A program made the position numbers and the translations under genes. Positions 1-9,006 of a DNA stretch of 64,000 nucleotides are shown piece by piece. Under the pieces are notes generated by a model, which saw only the letters and a program-made list of their open reading frames with translations, had not been told where the DNA came from and searched no databases. Every line of letters starts with the position of its first letter. Within the stretch, counting starts at the first letter, position 1. Source of the DNA: Litorimonas sp964425355 (GTDB lineage: Bacteria; Pseudomonadota; Alphaproteobacteria; Caulobacterales; Maricaulaceae); contig CAYRMO010000002.1 in assembly GCA_964425355.1 (NCBI GenBank), positions 1 through 64,000 of the forward strand. Direction: 5' to 3'.

Positions 1-888
1 TGTGACGGTTGCAAGACCCGCAATTGTACCCGTTGCCGCTCCAACAAGTGTCGCTTTCTTGTTCGAAATCGCCTCGAGTACGATCCAGGACAGTGTTCCA
101 ACGGCCGCGGCAATGTGTGTGACAAGAAGCGCCATACCAGCATCGCCATTTGCGCCGAGTGCAGAGCCACCATTAAATCCGAACCAACCGACCCAAAGCA
201 TGCTGGCTCCAATCATAACGATAGCAGGGCGATGTGGGACTGAGAGATCGTTCGGGAAGTCTTTGCGTTTCCCAAGCATGAAAACATAAATCAATGCGGA
301 TACGCCCGCTGTCGCATGGACAACAAGACCCCCTGCAAAATCAAACACTTTTCCATAAAGCCATCCATCTTCCGACCAGATCCAATGGGCGACTGGTGCA
401 TAAACGACAAGCAACCAGAGCGTCGTAAAAATGAGTACAGGTAGAAATTTCACGCGTTCGACGAAGGCGCCAACGATGAGCGCGGGTGTAATAATAGCAA
501 AGGTCATTTGGAAGGCTAGAAATACACTCTCCGGCGTTGTTCCTGAGACCGCATCTCGTTTTAAATCAAGCAAGAGTATATTACCCAAACCTCCCCACCA
601 ACCATTAGCGTCGCCAAAGGCTATAGAATAGCCTGCGACAACCCAGACTATACTAGCAAGGGCCGCAATTGCATAAACTTTCATAAGTACAGATAGATAG
701 TTTTTCGCGCGAACAAGTCCCCCGTAAAATAAGGCTAGTCCTGGCAGGCTCATAAAAAGAACCAGAGCGGTTGCGGTTAGGATCCAGGCAGTATCCCCGG
801 AATTGACCGTTGCATCTTGCGCAAAGGCCGTGACGGGAGAGAGAGCTAACAGCCCGCTTCCCAGAATGATTTGAAGTCTTTTCGACAT
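1..888 (-). CDS. amt: Ammonium transporter (Amt), C-terminus beyond window
   Basis: Membrane channel of the Amt/Mep/Rh family that moves ammonium across the inner membrane. The frame is open from the ATG at 888 to the window edge (296 codons seen), so the C-terminal third is missing. A signal peptide ending near AFAQ is followed by hydrophobic helices containing the family motifs FYGGLVRAKN and GLVVHATAGVSAL, whose His is the first of the pore twin-His pair; the second His lies outside the window. Start choice is supported by a GGGGA Shine-Dalgarno just upstream. The gene sits downstream of a second amt gene but behind its terminator, so it probably has its own promoter. No glnK/glnB gene is next to it in the visible part. 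Confidence 0.93.
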   Translation of the reverse strand, partial: MSKRLQIILGSGLLALSPVTAFAQDATVNSGDTAWILTATALVLFMSLPGLALFYGGLVRAKNYLSVLMKVYAIAALASIVWVVAGYSIAFGDANGWWGGLGNILLLDLKRDAVSGTTPESVFLAFQMTFAIITPALIVGAFVERVKFLPVLIFTTLWLLVVYAPVAHWIWSEDGWLYGKVFDFAGGLVVHATAGVSALIYVFMLGKRKDFPNDLSVPHRPAIVMIGASMLWVGWFGFNGGSALGANGDAGMALLVTHIAAAVGTLSWIVLEAISNKKATLVGAATGTIAGLATVT

Positions 889-1004
889 TTTCTTCCCCTG
901 AGTTTTGGTTGGGGCATTTCTAATGCGTTGAAGACTGAAATCTGTGCGCCGGGTGAATAAGTTTGTGTGTGAGATTTACACGATGAAAAATTATACAAAA
1001 AAAC

Positions 1005-1037
1005 CCTGTAAATGCATAAATATTATGCGTTTACAGG
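1005..1037 (-). terminator. Rho-independent terminator of the upstream amt gene
   Basis: A 15-bp stem (one G-U pair) at 1005-1019 and 1023-1037 with a 3-nt loop. On the minus strand it is followed at once by a run of seven T (997-1003 region). It ends transcripts of the amt gene at 1130-2479 and separates it from the next amt gene. Confidence 0.8.
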
Positions 1038-1095
1038 ATCTATTTTTATCATTCTCTAAGGCATGTCTTACACAGCTTTGAGAAAATTTGGGCGA

Positions 1096-1118
1096 CTCAT
1101 CTCTCTATTTGAGATGAG
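1096..1118 (-). terminator. Hairpin just after amt stop
   Basis: Perfect 8-bp inverted repeat CTCATCTC / GAGATGAG with a 7-nt loop, 12 nt past the stop codon of the amt gene. The downstream minus strand is only moderately T-rich, so it may be a weak terminator or 3'-end stabiliser acting with the stronger hairpin at 1005-1037. Confidence 0.5.
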
Positions 1119-1129
1119 CCTTATTATGA

Positions 1130-2479
1130 TTAACCTTGGACGAATTCAGGGTAAGATGGAACACCGGTTTCGGCTTGGTCTAATCCGACGTCCTCATCTT
1201 CTTCACTGACGCGTAGTCCGATAGTATATTTAAGGGCCAACCAGACGATCGCTGAGGCGATGCAAACAAATGCACCGACTGCGAGAATGCCGATTATTTG
1301 GACACCTAGCAGTTCTGGATATGAAATCGCAACGGCCAGCGTTCCGAAGATACCAGCAACCAAGTGAACTGGGATAGCACCAACAACATCGTCGATCTTT
1401 AGCTTATCAAGCAATGGAACCGTTAGACATGCTAGAATTGAACCAATCGCACCGATCAACATTGCGAGTGGAACAGATGGAGCAAGGGGTTCGGCCGTGA
1501 TTGCAACCAAACCAGCCAAGGCACCATTAAGCGCCATCGTTAGATCGATCTTACCGTAACGAAGTTTGGTAAAGATAACTGCGGCAATAACACCAGCAGC
1601 CGCGGCCATATTGGTGTTCACAAAGATTTTGGCAATGGCTTCGCCGTCTTCGATTGTGCCCATAGCGAGTTGTGACGCGCCGTTAAAGCCAAACCAACCC
1701 AGCCATAGAATAAAGACACCTAATGTTGCGAGAGGCATGCTTGAACCGGGCATTGGATTAACTTTACCGTCAACATATTTTCCCTTGCGCGCACCGAGAA
1801 TAATCGCACCAACCAATGCGGCCCAGCCACCTGTTGAGTGAACCAGTGTCGATCCAGCAAAATCAGAGAAGTCCATCCGGTCGAGCCAGCCTGTACCCCA
1901 TTCCCATGAGCCTACGATTGGGTAGATAAAGCCTGTTAGGAATACAACAAAAATGAAAAATGGCCAGAATTTGATCCGTTCAGCCACAGTTCCCGATACA
2001 ATCGAGGCTGTTGTTGCGCAGAAAACCATTTGGAAGAACCAGTCTGAATACCCTGAATATGGGTCGCGGTCATCTGCAAGTGTTTCTTTCACGCCTTCCA
2101 GCGTTGAGGCACCGAAGTCCATAATCCCGGGCGCTCCGAAGAAACCAGCCCCCGCTTCTGCAACGTTATACATAAGTTGGTAGCCAACTAAGTAGAACAT
2201 AATGCCGGCAATGGAATAAAGCGTGATATTTTTTAGACACTGCATGGAGACATTTTTTGTCCGAACAAAACCAGCCTCAAGCATGGCAAAGCCTGCCGCC
2301 ATCCACATGACAAGAAATCCGCCAATAAGGAAGAGTAAGGTGTTAAAAACGAAATAAATCCCGGCGCCGCCTTCAGCAGCCAATATCTCATTGATAGTGG
2401 GTTCGTCTTGCGCCAGGGCAAGAGCAGGAAGCGCGGCTAAAACTGCCGCTCCTCCTATGATTTTCGCGAATTTACGCAT
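1130..2479 (-). CDS. amt: Ammonium transporter (Amt), complete
   Basis: A complete 449-residue Amt-family ammonium channel. It has a cleavable signal peptide (cleavage near ALAQ, residue 23) and about eleven hydrophobic helices. Both pore histidines are visible, in STLVHSTGGWAAL and IPVHLVAGIFG. Other family blocks are EAGFVRTKN and NGALAGLVAITA. The ATG at 2479 follows a strong AGGAGGG ribosome site. It is a paralogue of the gene at 1-888 rather than a duplicate: the N-terminal region differs clearly and carries an insert before the third helix. Nitrogen limitation is the usual signal for such genes, but no convincing sigma-54 site was recognised upstream. No PII gene is adjacent. Confidence 0.95.
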   Translation of the reverse strand: MRKFAKIIGGAAVLAALPALALAQDEPTINEILAAEGGAGIYFVFNTLLFLIGGFLVMWMAAGFAMLEAGFVRTKNVSMQCLKNITLYSIAGIMFYLVGYQLMYNVAEAGAGFFGAPGIMDFGASTLEGVKETLADDRDPYSGYSDWFFQMVFCATTASIVSGTVAERIKFWPFFIFVVFLTGFIYPIVGSWEWGTGWLDRMDFSDFAGSTLVHSTGGWAALVGAIILGARKGKYVDGKVNPMPGSSMPLATLGVFILWLGWFGFNGASQLAMGTIEDGEAIAKIFVNTNMAAAAGVIAAVIFTKLRYGKIDLTMALNGALAGLVAITAEPLAPSVPLAMLIGAIGSILACLTVPLLDKLKIDDVVGAIPVHLVAGIFGTLAVAISYPELLGVQIIGILAVGAFVCIASAIVWLALKYTIGLRVSEEDEDVGLDQAETGVPSYPEFVQG

Positions 2480-2656
2480 AGGTTTCCCTCCTGATGAATT
2501 TTGTGCGCCCTTACTCTACTTGTGTGATTATTGAGGCGAGTCTGGTGCCTGCCAAAATTGCTAACGACTTGTTAAGGCGCACTTTCTGTGCGCCATAATC
2601 CAAAGAATGCCCTATCAATGTGCGTTTGCGGATCGACACAACATTTGGAGAGGAAA

Positions 2657-3010
2657 ATGAGAGATCGACATATATTTAAAATTCTGACCGTTGAACAATG
2701 GAATAAGTTCAAATCAGAGGGGGCGTTTCAGGGCAGCCCGGTAGATCTTGAAGATGGATATATTCATCTGTCTCGCGCGTCACAAATTAAGGCGACACTC
2801 GATAAATGGTATGGAGAATATGCGCGGATCGTTATCTTGGAGATTGATAGTCAGCGCGTAGATTCTGATTTGAAATATGAAATCTCTCGCGGCGGTGCAG
2901 AATTTCCACATCTCTTTACAGTGCTCCCCCTCAAAGCGGTTGGCAAAATATGGGAGATATCTCCGGAAAATGGGCAATATAATGTGCCTCATGATCTGAA
3001 AGCGAATTAG
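2657..3010 (+). CDS. DUF952 family protein
   Basis: A 117-residue cytoplasmic protein that matches the DUF952 family as I know it: an N-terminal (I)FKILT..QW block, then GSPVDLEDGYIHLSRASQI and a C-terminal PHLF..LPL segment. The function is not established. The frame is open further upstream to 2588, but the ATG at 2657 is preceded by GGAGAGGA at good spacing and begins right where family similarity begins, so I chose it. It ends one base before the pyrD start, so the two are almost certainly cotranscribed; this pairing is common in alphaproteobacteria. Confidence 0.85.
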   Translation: MRDRHIFKILTVEQWNKFKSEGAFQGSPVDLEDGYIHLSRASQIKATLDKWYGEYARIVILEIDSQRVDSDLKYEISRGGAEFPHLFTVLPLKAVGKIWEISPENGQYNVPHDLKAN

Positions 3011-3011
3011 A

Positions 3012-4073
3012 ATGAGCCTTTTTTACAAATTTGGAACCTCAGTCTTACGGCGATTGCCGGCCGAGCGGGCCCATGTGACGACGATCAAACTCCTTCGCGC
3101 CGGATTGGGGCCCACCTCCGATGTCATAACTTCAGATTGTCTGTCATGTTCTGTCGGCGGTCTTGATCTCCCAAATCCCATCGGATTGGCAGCAGGCTTT
3201 GATAAGGATTGCGACGTACCGGATGCGATGCTCGCGGCTGGTTTCGGCTTTGTCGAATGCGGAACAGTGACGCCGCTTCCGCAAATTGGCAATGCCAAGC
3301 CAAGATTATTCCGCTTGGTCGAAGACCAGGCTGTCATCAACCGCATGGGATTTAATAATAAGGGACTGGATCATTTTCACACTCGGTTATCCGCGCGAAC
3401 ACGTAATGGCGGTTTAGTTGGCGCGAATCTGGGTGCCAATAAAGTGAGCGAAGATCGCATTGCAGATTATTCGCTTGGTCTAACCCGGCTATGGGGGATG
3501 GCTGATTATTTCACGATTAATATTAGCTCGCCTAATACACCCGGCCTTCGCAATCTTCAGGGCGCAGATGAAATGGAAGAGCTTTTGGGCCGTATTGCGG
3601 AAACGCGCGCAGCCTTAACGGGTGATGATCCCAGCGTTCCGATATTCTTGAAAGTTGCGCCAGATATTGATGTCACCCAAATTGACCGCATTGTCGAGCA
3701 AGCCCGAACTTACGGCATGAACGCCATTATTGTGAGTAATACGACACTTGATCGCCCTGAGACGTTACAAAACCAATATGCGGGCGAGACGGGTGGATTG
3801 TCGGGTCAGCCATTATTTGAAAAATCGACTCGGATTTTGCAAGAATTTGCGAATGCAGCCAATGGAACGATCGACCTGATAGGGGTTGGTGGAATTGGAA
3901 GTGGTGCGCAGGCCTATGCAAAAATTCGAGCTGGGGCCAAAGCCGTTCAACTTTATTCAGCGCTTGTTTATCACGGACCTCAACTTGTTGCAGATATATG
4001 CGCTGATCTTGAAGCCCGTTTAAAAGCGGATGGATTTGGCTCTGTATCCGAGGCTGTCGGTGCTGATATTTAA
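3012..4073 (+). CDS. pyrD: Dihydroorotate dehydrogenase (quinone), class 2
   Basis: Oxidises dihydroorotate to orotate in pyrimidine synthesis, passing electrons to the quinone pool at the inner membrane. The 353 residues match the class 2 length. The N-terminal amphipathic stretch (FYKFGTSVLRRLPAERAH) is the membrane-binding part. The barrel shows GLAAGFDKDC, GFGFVECGTVTPLPQ.GN..PR, NRMGFNNKG, INISSPNTPGLR (with the catalytic Ser) and the FMN-phosphate motif GVGGIGSG. It starts two bases after the DUF952 gene and converges on the MATE gene with only six bases between them. Confidence 0.97.
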   Translation: MSLFYKFGTSVLRRLPAERAHVTTIKLLRAGLGPTSDVITSDCLSCSVGGLDLPNPIGLAAGFDKDCDVPDAMLAAGFGFVECGTVTPLPQIGNAKPRLFRLVEDQAVINRMGFNNKGLDHFHTRLSARTRNGGLVGANLGANKVSEDRIADYSLGLTRLWGMADYFTINISSPNTPGLRNLQGADEMEELLGRIAETRAALTGDDPSVPIFLKVAPDIDVTQIDRIVEQARTYGMNAIIVSNTTLDRPETLQNQYAGETGGLSGQPLFEKSTRILQEFANAANGTIDLIGVGGIGSGAQAYAKIRAGAKAVQLYSALVYHGPQLVADICADLEARLKADGFGSVSEAVGADI

Positions 4074-4079
4074 ACGCAC

Positions 4080-5426
4080 TTATAAATCCTTGTTTAATTG
4101 GCGTATGATCGCCGGATAGGCCATGGCCAGCGTTAAGGCGCGTAAGACATAATATATAAGGAATGCTATCCATATTCCGGGGGCCCCTAGTCTCGGATAA
4201 ATGAAATAATGCGCGCAAAGATATAAGATGACGGCGGCAATACCGGCAATTGCCATGGAGCCCGTGCGCGTTGTTCCAATAAATATCCCGTCCAATTGAA
4301 AAGCTGCAAATCCAAATAGGGGCATTAGCGCGCAATATGGCAGATAGGTCAGGGCACTTTCTATAACGTTGGGATCATTGGTCAGGACGTTGATCAGATA
4401 AGGGCCACCCGTATAAATTATCGCGCTTAATAAAAGTGCGAACCCGATTGAGAATTCGCTTGTCAGCCGCACCGCACGATTAAACCTTTCCTTATTTTTC
4501 GCGCCATAGGCCGAGCCCGCCACAGCTTCGGCCGTATGCGCAAAACCGTCGAGGACAAGGGCGGCCATTGTGACCATTTGCATGAGCACATGATAGCCAG
4601 CTAGGAATGTCTTTCCCTCTGTGGCCGCTGCATTTCCAAAAAAATTAAACCCGATCGTAAGCGCCATGGTTCGAATAAAGATATTCCCATTCGCCCAGCC
4701 GAGTTTAAGTAAAGCTTGCCCATCAAATAAGGTTTTGCGGGCAAAGGCTTCGGGTTTCCAATTTCCTCTTTTTTTAACCTCGCGGATCATGAGATATAAT
4801 CCGGCGCCAAAACCAGCCCATTCTGCAACAGCACTTGCCAGTCCGACCCCAATTAATCCGCCGCCTAATATAATGACGAAAATAGGCGAGAGGATAATAT
4901 TCACAATATTGAGGACAACCTGTAAGGCCAGTGCGAGCCCTGCGCGGCTAATCCCGACAAACCACCCCATCAAAGCAATCGTGCCTAATGTGGCGGGAAG
5001 CCCCCAAAGTCGCGCTTGAATATAATCACTTGCCTGGGTTTCTATGCCCGTTTCTGCTGTATAAATATTGAACGCCATCGCAAGAAGCGGGATCTGGACC
5101 GCAAAAATAAGAGCTCCGATCACAAGGCCCAAAGGGATTGCGCGCAAGATGTGGGCTTGAACCTCGGCCTCTTGTCCTGCGCCGTCGCTTTGCGCGGCCA
5201 AGCCAGCCGTTGACATGCGTAGAAACCCGAATCCCCAATAAAATATCCCGTAAATTACGGCGCCTAGTCCTATTCCGGCAAGCGCATCTGTCCCCACAAA
5301 ACGACCCACCATAAATGTATCGACCAGGCCGACAATTGGCGCCGCGCCATTTGCAAGCATAATAGGCCAAGATTGATGGAAAACTTGCGCGCGTGTGAGG
5401 GGGGGATGTGGCGCGACCAGCGTCAC
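4080..5426 (-). CDS. MATE family efflux transporter (DinF-like)
   Basis: A 448-residue inner-membrane antiporter of the MATE family with about twelve hydrophobic helices. The first helix block contains PIVGLVDTFMVGRFVGTDALAGIGLGAVIY, of which the central GLVDTFMVG is typical of the DinF-like branch. Substrate cannot be read from sequence; drugs or metabolites are exported with Na+ or H+ entry in studied members. The ATG overlaps the HD-protein stop by 4 bp, so translation is coupled and this is the last gene of a six-gene operon. Proximity to pyrD is seen in other alphaproteobacteria. Confidence 0.92.
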   Translation of the reverse strand: MTLVAPHPPLTRAQVFHQSWPIMLANGAAPIVGLVDTFMVGRFVGTDALAGIGLGAVIYGIFYWGFGFLRMSTAGLAAQSDGAGQEAEVQAHILRAIPLGLVIGALIFAVQIPLLAMAFNIYTAETGIETQASDYIQARLWGLPATLGTIALMGWFVGISRAGLALALQVVLNIVNIILSPIFVIILGGGLIGVGLASAVAEWAGFGAGLYLMIREVKKRGNWKPEAFARKTLFDGQALLKLGWANGNIFIRTMALTIGFNFFGNAAATEGKTFLAGYHVLMQMVTMAALVLDGFAHTAEAVAGSAYGAKNKERFNRAVRLTSEFSIGFALLLSAIIYTGGPYLINVLTNDPNVIESALTYLPYCALMPLFGFAAFQLDGIFIGTTRTGSMAIAGIAAVILYLCAHYFIYPRLGAPGIWIAFLIYYVLRALTLAMAYPAIIRQLNKDL

Positions 5427-6058
5427 GATAATTTATCGATTGCGCGGCTAAGATTTTCTCGCGCTTGATCTTCATTGCGTGTGAAGAAATAATCTGTGGC
5501 GTAAATCCGTTCAGTTTCCAGAAAGTGTTTCAAAATTTCACATCTTTTTCTTCTATATATAAAGACGGGCACGCGTTTATATTCAAATCGGATATTTTTT
5601 TCATATATATCATAAACGGCATCGCACGTGCCAAGGATTGAGAGATCAATATCTAACATATATTGCCCATCCAAATTGGCCGGAGCGTCGTGATGTTTTG
5701 TATCTAGAATGTGATCTGAAATGCGGGCGATAACGGGTTTTGGCGTGCCTCGCATGTCTAACCAATCAGCAGCCCAATCGGCGCTGTCTTCTTCATTCGT
5801 GCTGGAAAAGGGCTTATAAATTGAATCGTGAAACCAAAGTGCCATTTCAATTTCATCGGGCCGATCTGTTAAGTGACGGACTTTATCAAGATGGCCTAGG
5901 CAGGCAGCAATATGTTCGAGCGTATGATAGGCTCTGTGGGATTGTGCATGCACTTTGATCAAATCATTATAGGTCGCCGCATCTGCGGATAGGTCCAGAC
6001 GATGGCAGAGCTTATTCCAGCGCTCTAGTGAACATATTTCGTTAGCAGTTTTTTTCAC
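5423..6058 (-). CDS. HD-superfamily phosphohydrolase-like protein
   Basis: A 211-residue cytoplasmic protein resembling predicted metal-dependent HD phosphohydrolases. Metal ligands are visible as HAQSHRAYHTLEHI followed by WFHDSIY and a later Asp/His block (ISDHILDTKHHD, MLDIDLSILG). No substrate is known for this group. The start is a GTG at 6058, preceded by AAAGG about 10 bases upstream; no ATG fits better. The stop overlaps the MATE start by 4 bp and the gap to the thioesterase upstream is 10 bases. Confidence 0.82.
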   Translation of the reverse strand: MKKTANEICSLERWNKLCHRLDLSADAATYNDLIKVHAQSHRAYHTLEHIAACLGHLDKVRHLTDRPDEIEMALWFHDSIYKPFSSTNEEDSADWAADWLDMRGTPKPVIARISDHILDTKHHDAPANLDGQYMLDIDLSILGTCDAVYDIYEKNIRFEYKRVPVFIYRRKRCEILKHFLETERIYATDYFFTRNEDQARENLSRAIDKLS

Positions 6059-6068
6059 CTATAGGCCT

Positions 6069-6500
6069 TTAGGCTTTTGAATTTGGTAGTAAAAAATGAC
6101 CGCTCAAGGCGGCGATAGGCTTGTCTTTACTTTCTTGCCAGGCCCGGACTCTGACATTGGCGACGCGACTGCCTTCTTTAAATATTATCGCGCGCGCATA
6201 GGTTTCAACAGGATTTCCACGTCTAAGATAGTCGATATTAATCCCAATGGGTTTTGCAAATTTTGCGTGGGGGTCGCCCAGATCAACGCGCCTGCGTTTA
6301 AGTTCAGCCAGAGCGCAGACTTCCATAAAGCCACCAACCGCTCCACCATGAAGGGCTGGCAGCATGACATTGCCAATATTATTCTCGCGATAAGGTAAAA
6401 CGAGATAAAAATCTTCACCCATGAGACGCGTCTCGATCCCGAGCGTCATCGCATAGGGGATTGAGCTTACAATGCGCTTGGCGTCTGATTTTGTCATCAT
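6069..6500 (-). CDS. PaaI-type hotdog thioesterase (second of a pair)
   Basis: A 143-residue hotdog-fold protein of the PaaI/YigI acyl-CoA thioesterase type: the helix segment HGGAVGGFMEVCALAEL, then GINIDYLRRG..V..YARAIIFKEGSRVANVRVRAWQ. The usual catalytic acidic residue position after HGG carries Gly/Phe-Met-Glu; Glu in GGFMEV is a candidate. It starts within the stop of the neighbouring thioesterase gene (ATGA overlap). The two paralogues probably act as a heteromer or on related acyl-CoA substrates; this is inferred from the pairing only. Confidence 0.82.
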   Translation of the reverse strand: MMTKSDAKRIVSSIPYAMTLGIETRLMGEDFYLVLPYRENNIGNVMLPALHGGAVGGFMEVCALAELKRRRVDLGDPHAKFAKPIGINIDYLRRGNPVETYARAIIFKEGSRVANVRVRAWQESKDKPIAALSGHFLLPNSKA

Positions 6501-6976
6501 GATGATGTCTCCTCTTCGGCCTTGTCAGTTTCCTCGATAACATATTGTTTGCTCGTGACCATGAAGCAGGATTGGGCTGTTGCTATCGGATCCTCTTCAT
6601 CTCCGTCATGTGCGACGGCTCTGACAAAGGCGACATGACGGGTTGTTTTATAGCACACAGCTTCGGCAATAATTGTTTTTCCGGGGGTTGCAGCCCGTTG
6701 ATAATCGATACGCAAGGACAATGTTGCAACAGCGCCAAGGGCATCAAAACCTGCAATAGCAGCGAGGCCAGAGGCCTGATCCAGTAGACTTGTCACAGCG
6801 CCGCCTGAGACGACCCGCGAACCGGAATCTCCAATCAAGGCTGTATTATACGGCAGTGAAAGCGTTGCACGTCCTTTGTCGACGGCGACAAATTTCATGC
6901 CTAATTCCTGAGCATGTGGTGTGGCCCCTACCATGGCCGGGCCAAGTTCCCATAATCTCTCGACTAGTGCACTCAT
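6497..6976 (-). CDS. PaaI-type hotdog thioesterase (first of a pair)
   Basis: A 159-residue hotdog-fold acyl-CoA thioesterase homologue. Visible blocks are GRATLSLPYNTALIGD, the central helix GGAVTSLLDQASGLAAI and TLSLRIDYQRAATPGKTIIAEA, in the order typical of the PaaI family; the Asp in SLLDQA sits at the catalytic-acid position. It is one base downstream of the serine hydrolase gene and overlaps the second thioesterase by 4 bp. Similar paired hotdog genes occur in other alphaproteobacteria; the physiological substrate is unknown. Confidence 0.85.
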   Translation of the reverse strand: MSALVERLWELGPAMVGATPHAQELGMKFVAVDKGRATLSLPYNTALIGDSGSRVVSGGAVTSLLDQASGLAAIAGFDALGAVATLSLRIDYQRAATPGKTIIAEAVCYKTTRHVAFVRAVAHDGDEEDPIATAQSCFMVTSKQYVIEETDKAEEETSS

Positions 6977-6977
6977 T

Positions 6978-8129
6978 TTATAGGGCCTCGTAAATGGCGT
7001 TGATGAGACGCTTTGGGCGAAGATCGCCCAAAAGTGAATTGTGTTGCCGGTTCATAACATAGGCGCCGTGAAGCCCGGTGTCTGGATCTGCAAAAACACA
7101 GGATCCACCCCAGCCACTATGACCCAGTGTTGAGCTATTCGGACCATAAAAAAAGTTGGGTGAATTTCGCATGACCCCTGCGGCAAAATCAATATCAAAG
7201 GGCAAGACAAGGTTCTGCCCAGAAATTTGTGATTTTGAGAAGGCTGCTAAAATATCTTCAGACAGACACGGCATGCCATTCAAATAGCCATCTGTGGCGA
7301 TTTGCATTAATGTTGCGAGACCTCTGGCCGTTGCATGACAATTTGATCCAGCGAGTTGGGCCTCGCGCCAGGCTTTAATCCCTTTACCCCCGGGAGAGGA
7401 CCAAGGCTGTAAAAAGGCATGACGTCTGGCGTCCGTTATCTCGCCGAGATCTGCCATGGCCCGCGGCTTTTGCATTTGGACACAGCGTGCATGCTCATCT
7501 TCTGGAAGACCAATCCAGACATCAACATCAGCGTGATCGCATAATTCTTCGCGTAATATCTGTCCCAGGCTGCGTTGTTCTTCATCGGCGCGTTTTGCGA
7601 TTTCACCTGCTAGGAATCCGTAGGTTACAGGGTGATAACCAGATGCCGAGCCGGCCGGGAATAGTGGAGCCTGGTTTTCTAATTGATTGATTGTCTTCTC
7701 CCAATCAAACCAGTCCTCGGGCGACCAGTCCGGATTACTAATGCCAGAGAGACCCGATTGGTGGCTCATAATCTGACCAATTGTAAGTCCTGCTTTTCCA
7801 GCCGCCCCAAATTCAGGCCAAATGGTTTCAATACGCTGCTCATAGCCAATTCTGTCTTCTTCGACGAGCCAGGCAATGACAAGCGCTGCAGCCGCCTTTC
7901 CGGAAGAGAAAACAGAAAATAACGCGTTGTCCGTGACGTGGGACGATTTTCGTCGGTCAACCCAGCCCGCACAAATATCGACTAAAATTCGACCATGCCG
8001 CATAACGCAAAACTGAAACCCCAACTCATCATGTTTATTGTAATTGTCGAGAATGACAGGATGTAAGCCATCAAATTGCGGGGGCAGGTGACCCGATAAG
8101 GGGATATCGGCATGTGTAAATTTAGGCAT
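6978..8129 (-). CDS. Serine hydrolase, class C beta-lactamase / EstB type
   Basis: A 383-residue protein of the beta-lactamase/transpeptidase-like family, esterase EstB branch. The nucleophile motif SxxK is in FSVFSSGKAAAALV. The family block YHPVTYGFLAGEI and a late GHSGWGG, which supplies the HxG element, are also present. There is no signal peptide, which argues for a cytoplasmic esterase rather than a penicillin-binding role. It overlaps the kinase gene upstream by 8 bp and is followed after one base by the thioesterase pair, suggesting a shared role in acyl or ester hydrolysis; that link is inference. Confidence 0.88.
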   Translation of the reverse strand: MPKFTHADIPLSGHLPPQFDGLHPVILDNYNKHDELGFQFCVMRHGRILVDICAGWVDRRKSSHVTDNALFSVFSSGKAAAALVIAWLVEEDRIGYEQRIETIWPEFGAAGKAGLTIGQIMSHQSGLSGISNPDWSPEDWFDWEKTINQLENQAPLFPAGSASGYHPVTYGFLAGEIAKRADEEQRSLGQILREELCDHADVDVWIGLPEDEHARCVQMQKPRAMADLGEITDARRHAFLQPWSSPGGKGIKAWREAQLAGSNCHATARGLATLMQIATDGYLNGMPCLSEDILAAFSKSQISGQNLVLPFDIDFAAGVMRNSPNFFYGPNSSTLGHSGWGGSCVFADPDTGLHGAYVMNRQHNSLLGDLRPKRLINAIYEAL

Positions 8130-8943
8130 AGTCTCTTACATCAAGGCGGTTGGGTCGGATCAGGGCGTCCTGACATCGTATGAGTGGTAATTCTTTGGCA
8201 TTTATCTCTTGAGTCGTTTTCATGACATCAAATATTGTCCCAAGCGCTCGCATAAGCGCCATGCGCTCATCGCGTCCGCGCAAGTGATGCGCCAGTAAAA
8301 TTGCGCTCAAACTGTCTCCACCTCCATGCGGGACTTTGTCAAAACGGGGGTGTGAACATATTAGATTTGCGGTTTTTGAGGACCAGACCGCCCCAATCTT
8401 ATCGCCATCCGGAACGGATGTAATCAGGGCTTTTCCAAAAGGCTCGATAGCACGTCTAATCGCATCGGGTGTTTCGAGGAGCTTATCGGTCAACCAAGAA
8501 AGTTCCCAGAGATTAGGCGTGATACAATCGGCGAGAGGCACAAGTTTGTCTCGAATCGCCTTCGCACGATCTTCTGATATATAGAGCTTGCCATGATCAC
8601 CCATGACGGGATCGACCCATATGTCTATATCTGATTGTCGCGACTTTATATATGCGATAATGTCTGCACAAAGATCGATATGGCCAATTTCCCCCATATA
8701 CCCGGTCAAAACGGCATCAAAGTTCAAATTTTGCTTCTCAATCGCCGACCACATATCTTGTAAGTGTTTTGTAGGAACGGCGCCTCCGCCTGGTTCTCCC
8801 CATCCTGGATGACGTCCCATAAGGGTTGTTGGCAAGGTTATGGTCTCAATGCCTAATCGTTGCAGACAGAACCCCGCCGCAGAGGCGCCAACACGAGAGC
8901 TGGCCACAGTAGAACTGATCAACAAAACTTTTGGCATATGCAT
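8122..8943 (-). CDS. pdxY: Pyridoxal kinase family protein (PdxY-like)
   Basis: ATP-dependent kinase of the ribokinase superfamily, expected to phosphorylate pyridoxal in B6 salvage. Seen: the N-terminal SSTVASSRVGASAA block, VDPVMGD for Mg-ATP binding, TPNLWELSWLT, and the anion-hole region HGGGDSLSAILLAHHL, where the family normally has GTGD; here Gly replaces Thr. Start is uncertain: ATG at 8943 was chosen over GTG at 8949 and ATG at 8937; none has a clear ribosome site. It is the first gene of the minus operon and diverges from the arsC-like gene, so the promoter lies in 8944-9006. Confidence 0.83.
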   Translation of the reverse strand: MHMPKVLLISSTVASSRVGASAAGFCLQRLGIETITLPTTLMGRHPGWGEPGGGAVPTKHLQDMWSAIEKQNLNFDAVLTGYMGEIGHIDLCADIIAYIKSRQSDIDIWVDPVMGDHGKLYISEDRAKAIRDKLVPLADCITPNLWELSWLTDKLLETPDAIRRAIEPFGKALITSVPDGDKIGAVWSSKTANLICSHPRFDKVPHGGGDSLSAILLAHHLRGRDERMALMRALGTIFDVMKTTQEINAKELPLIRCQDALIRPNRLDVRDYA

Positions 8944-9006
8944 GGTCACGGCTTTGCTTTGGCGATACAGATGTCATCTGGCAACCCGCAATATAGGTGA
9001 TCTCAT

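Noticed and set aside
2576..2594. GGCGCAC-tttct-GTGCGCC palindrome between amt and DUF952, considered as a terminator
   Set aside because: No T tract on either strand and it precedes, rather than follows, both divergent genes; kept only as part of a possible regulator motif.
3727..4335. A 202-codon minus-strand frame across the pyrD end and the MATE gene end
   Set aside because: It overlaps two secure genes in other frames, has no recognisable domain and no ribosome site.
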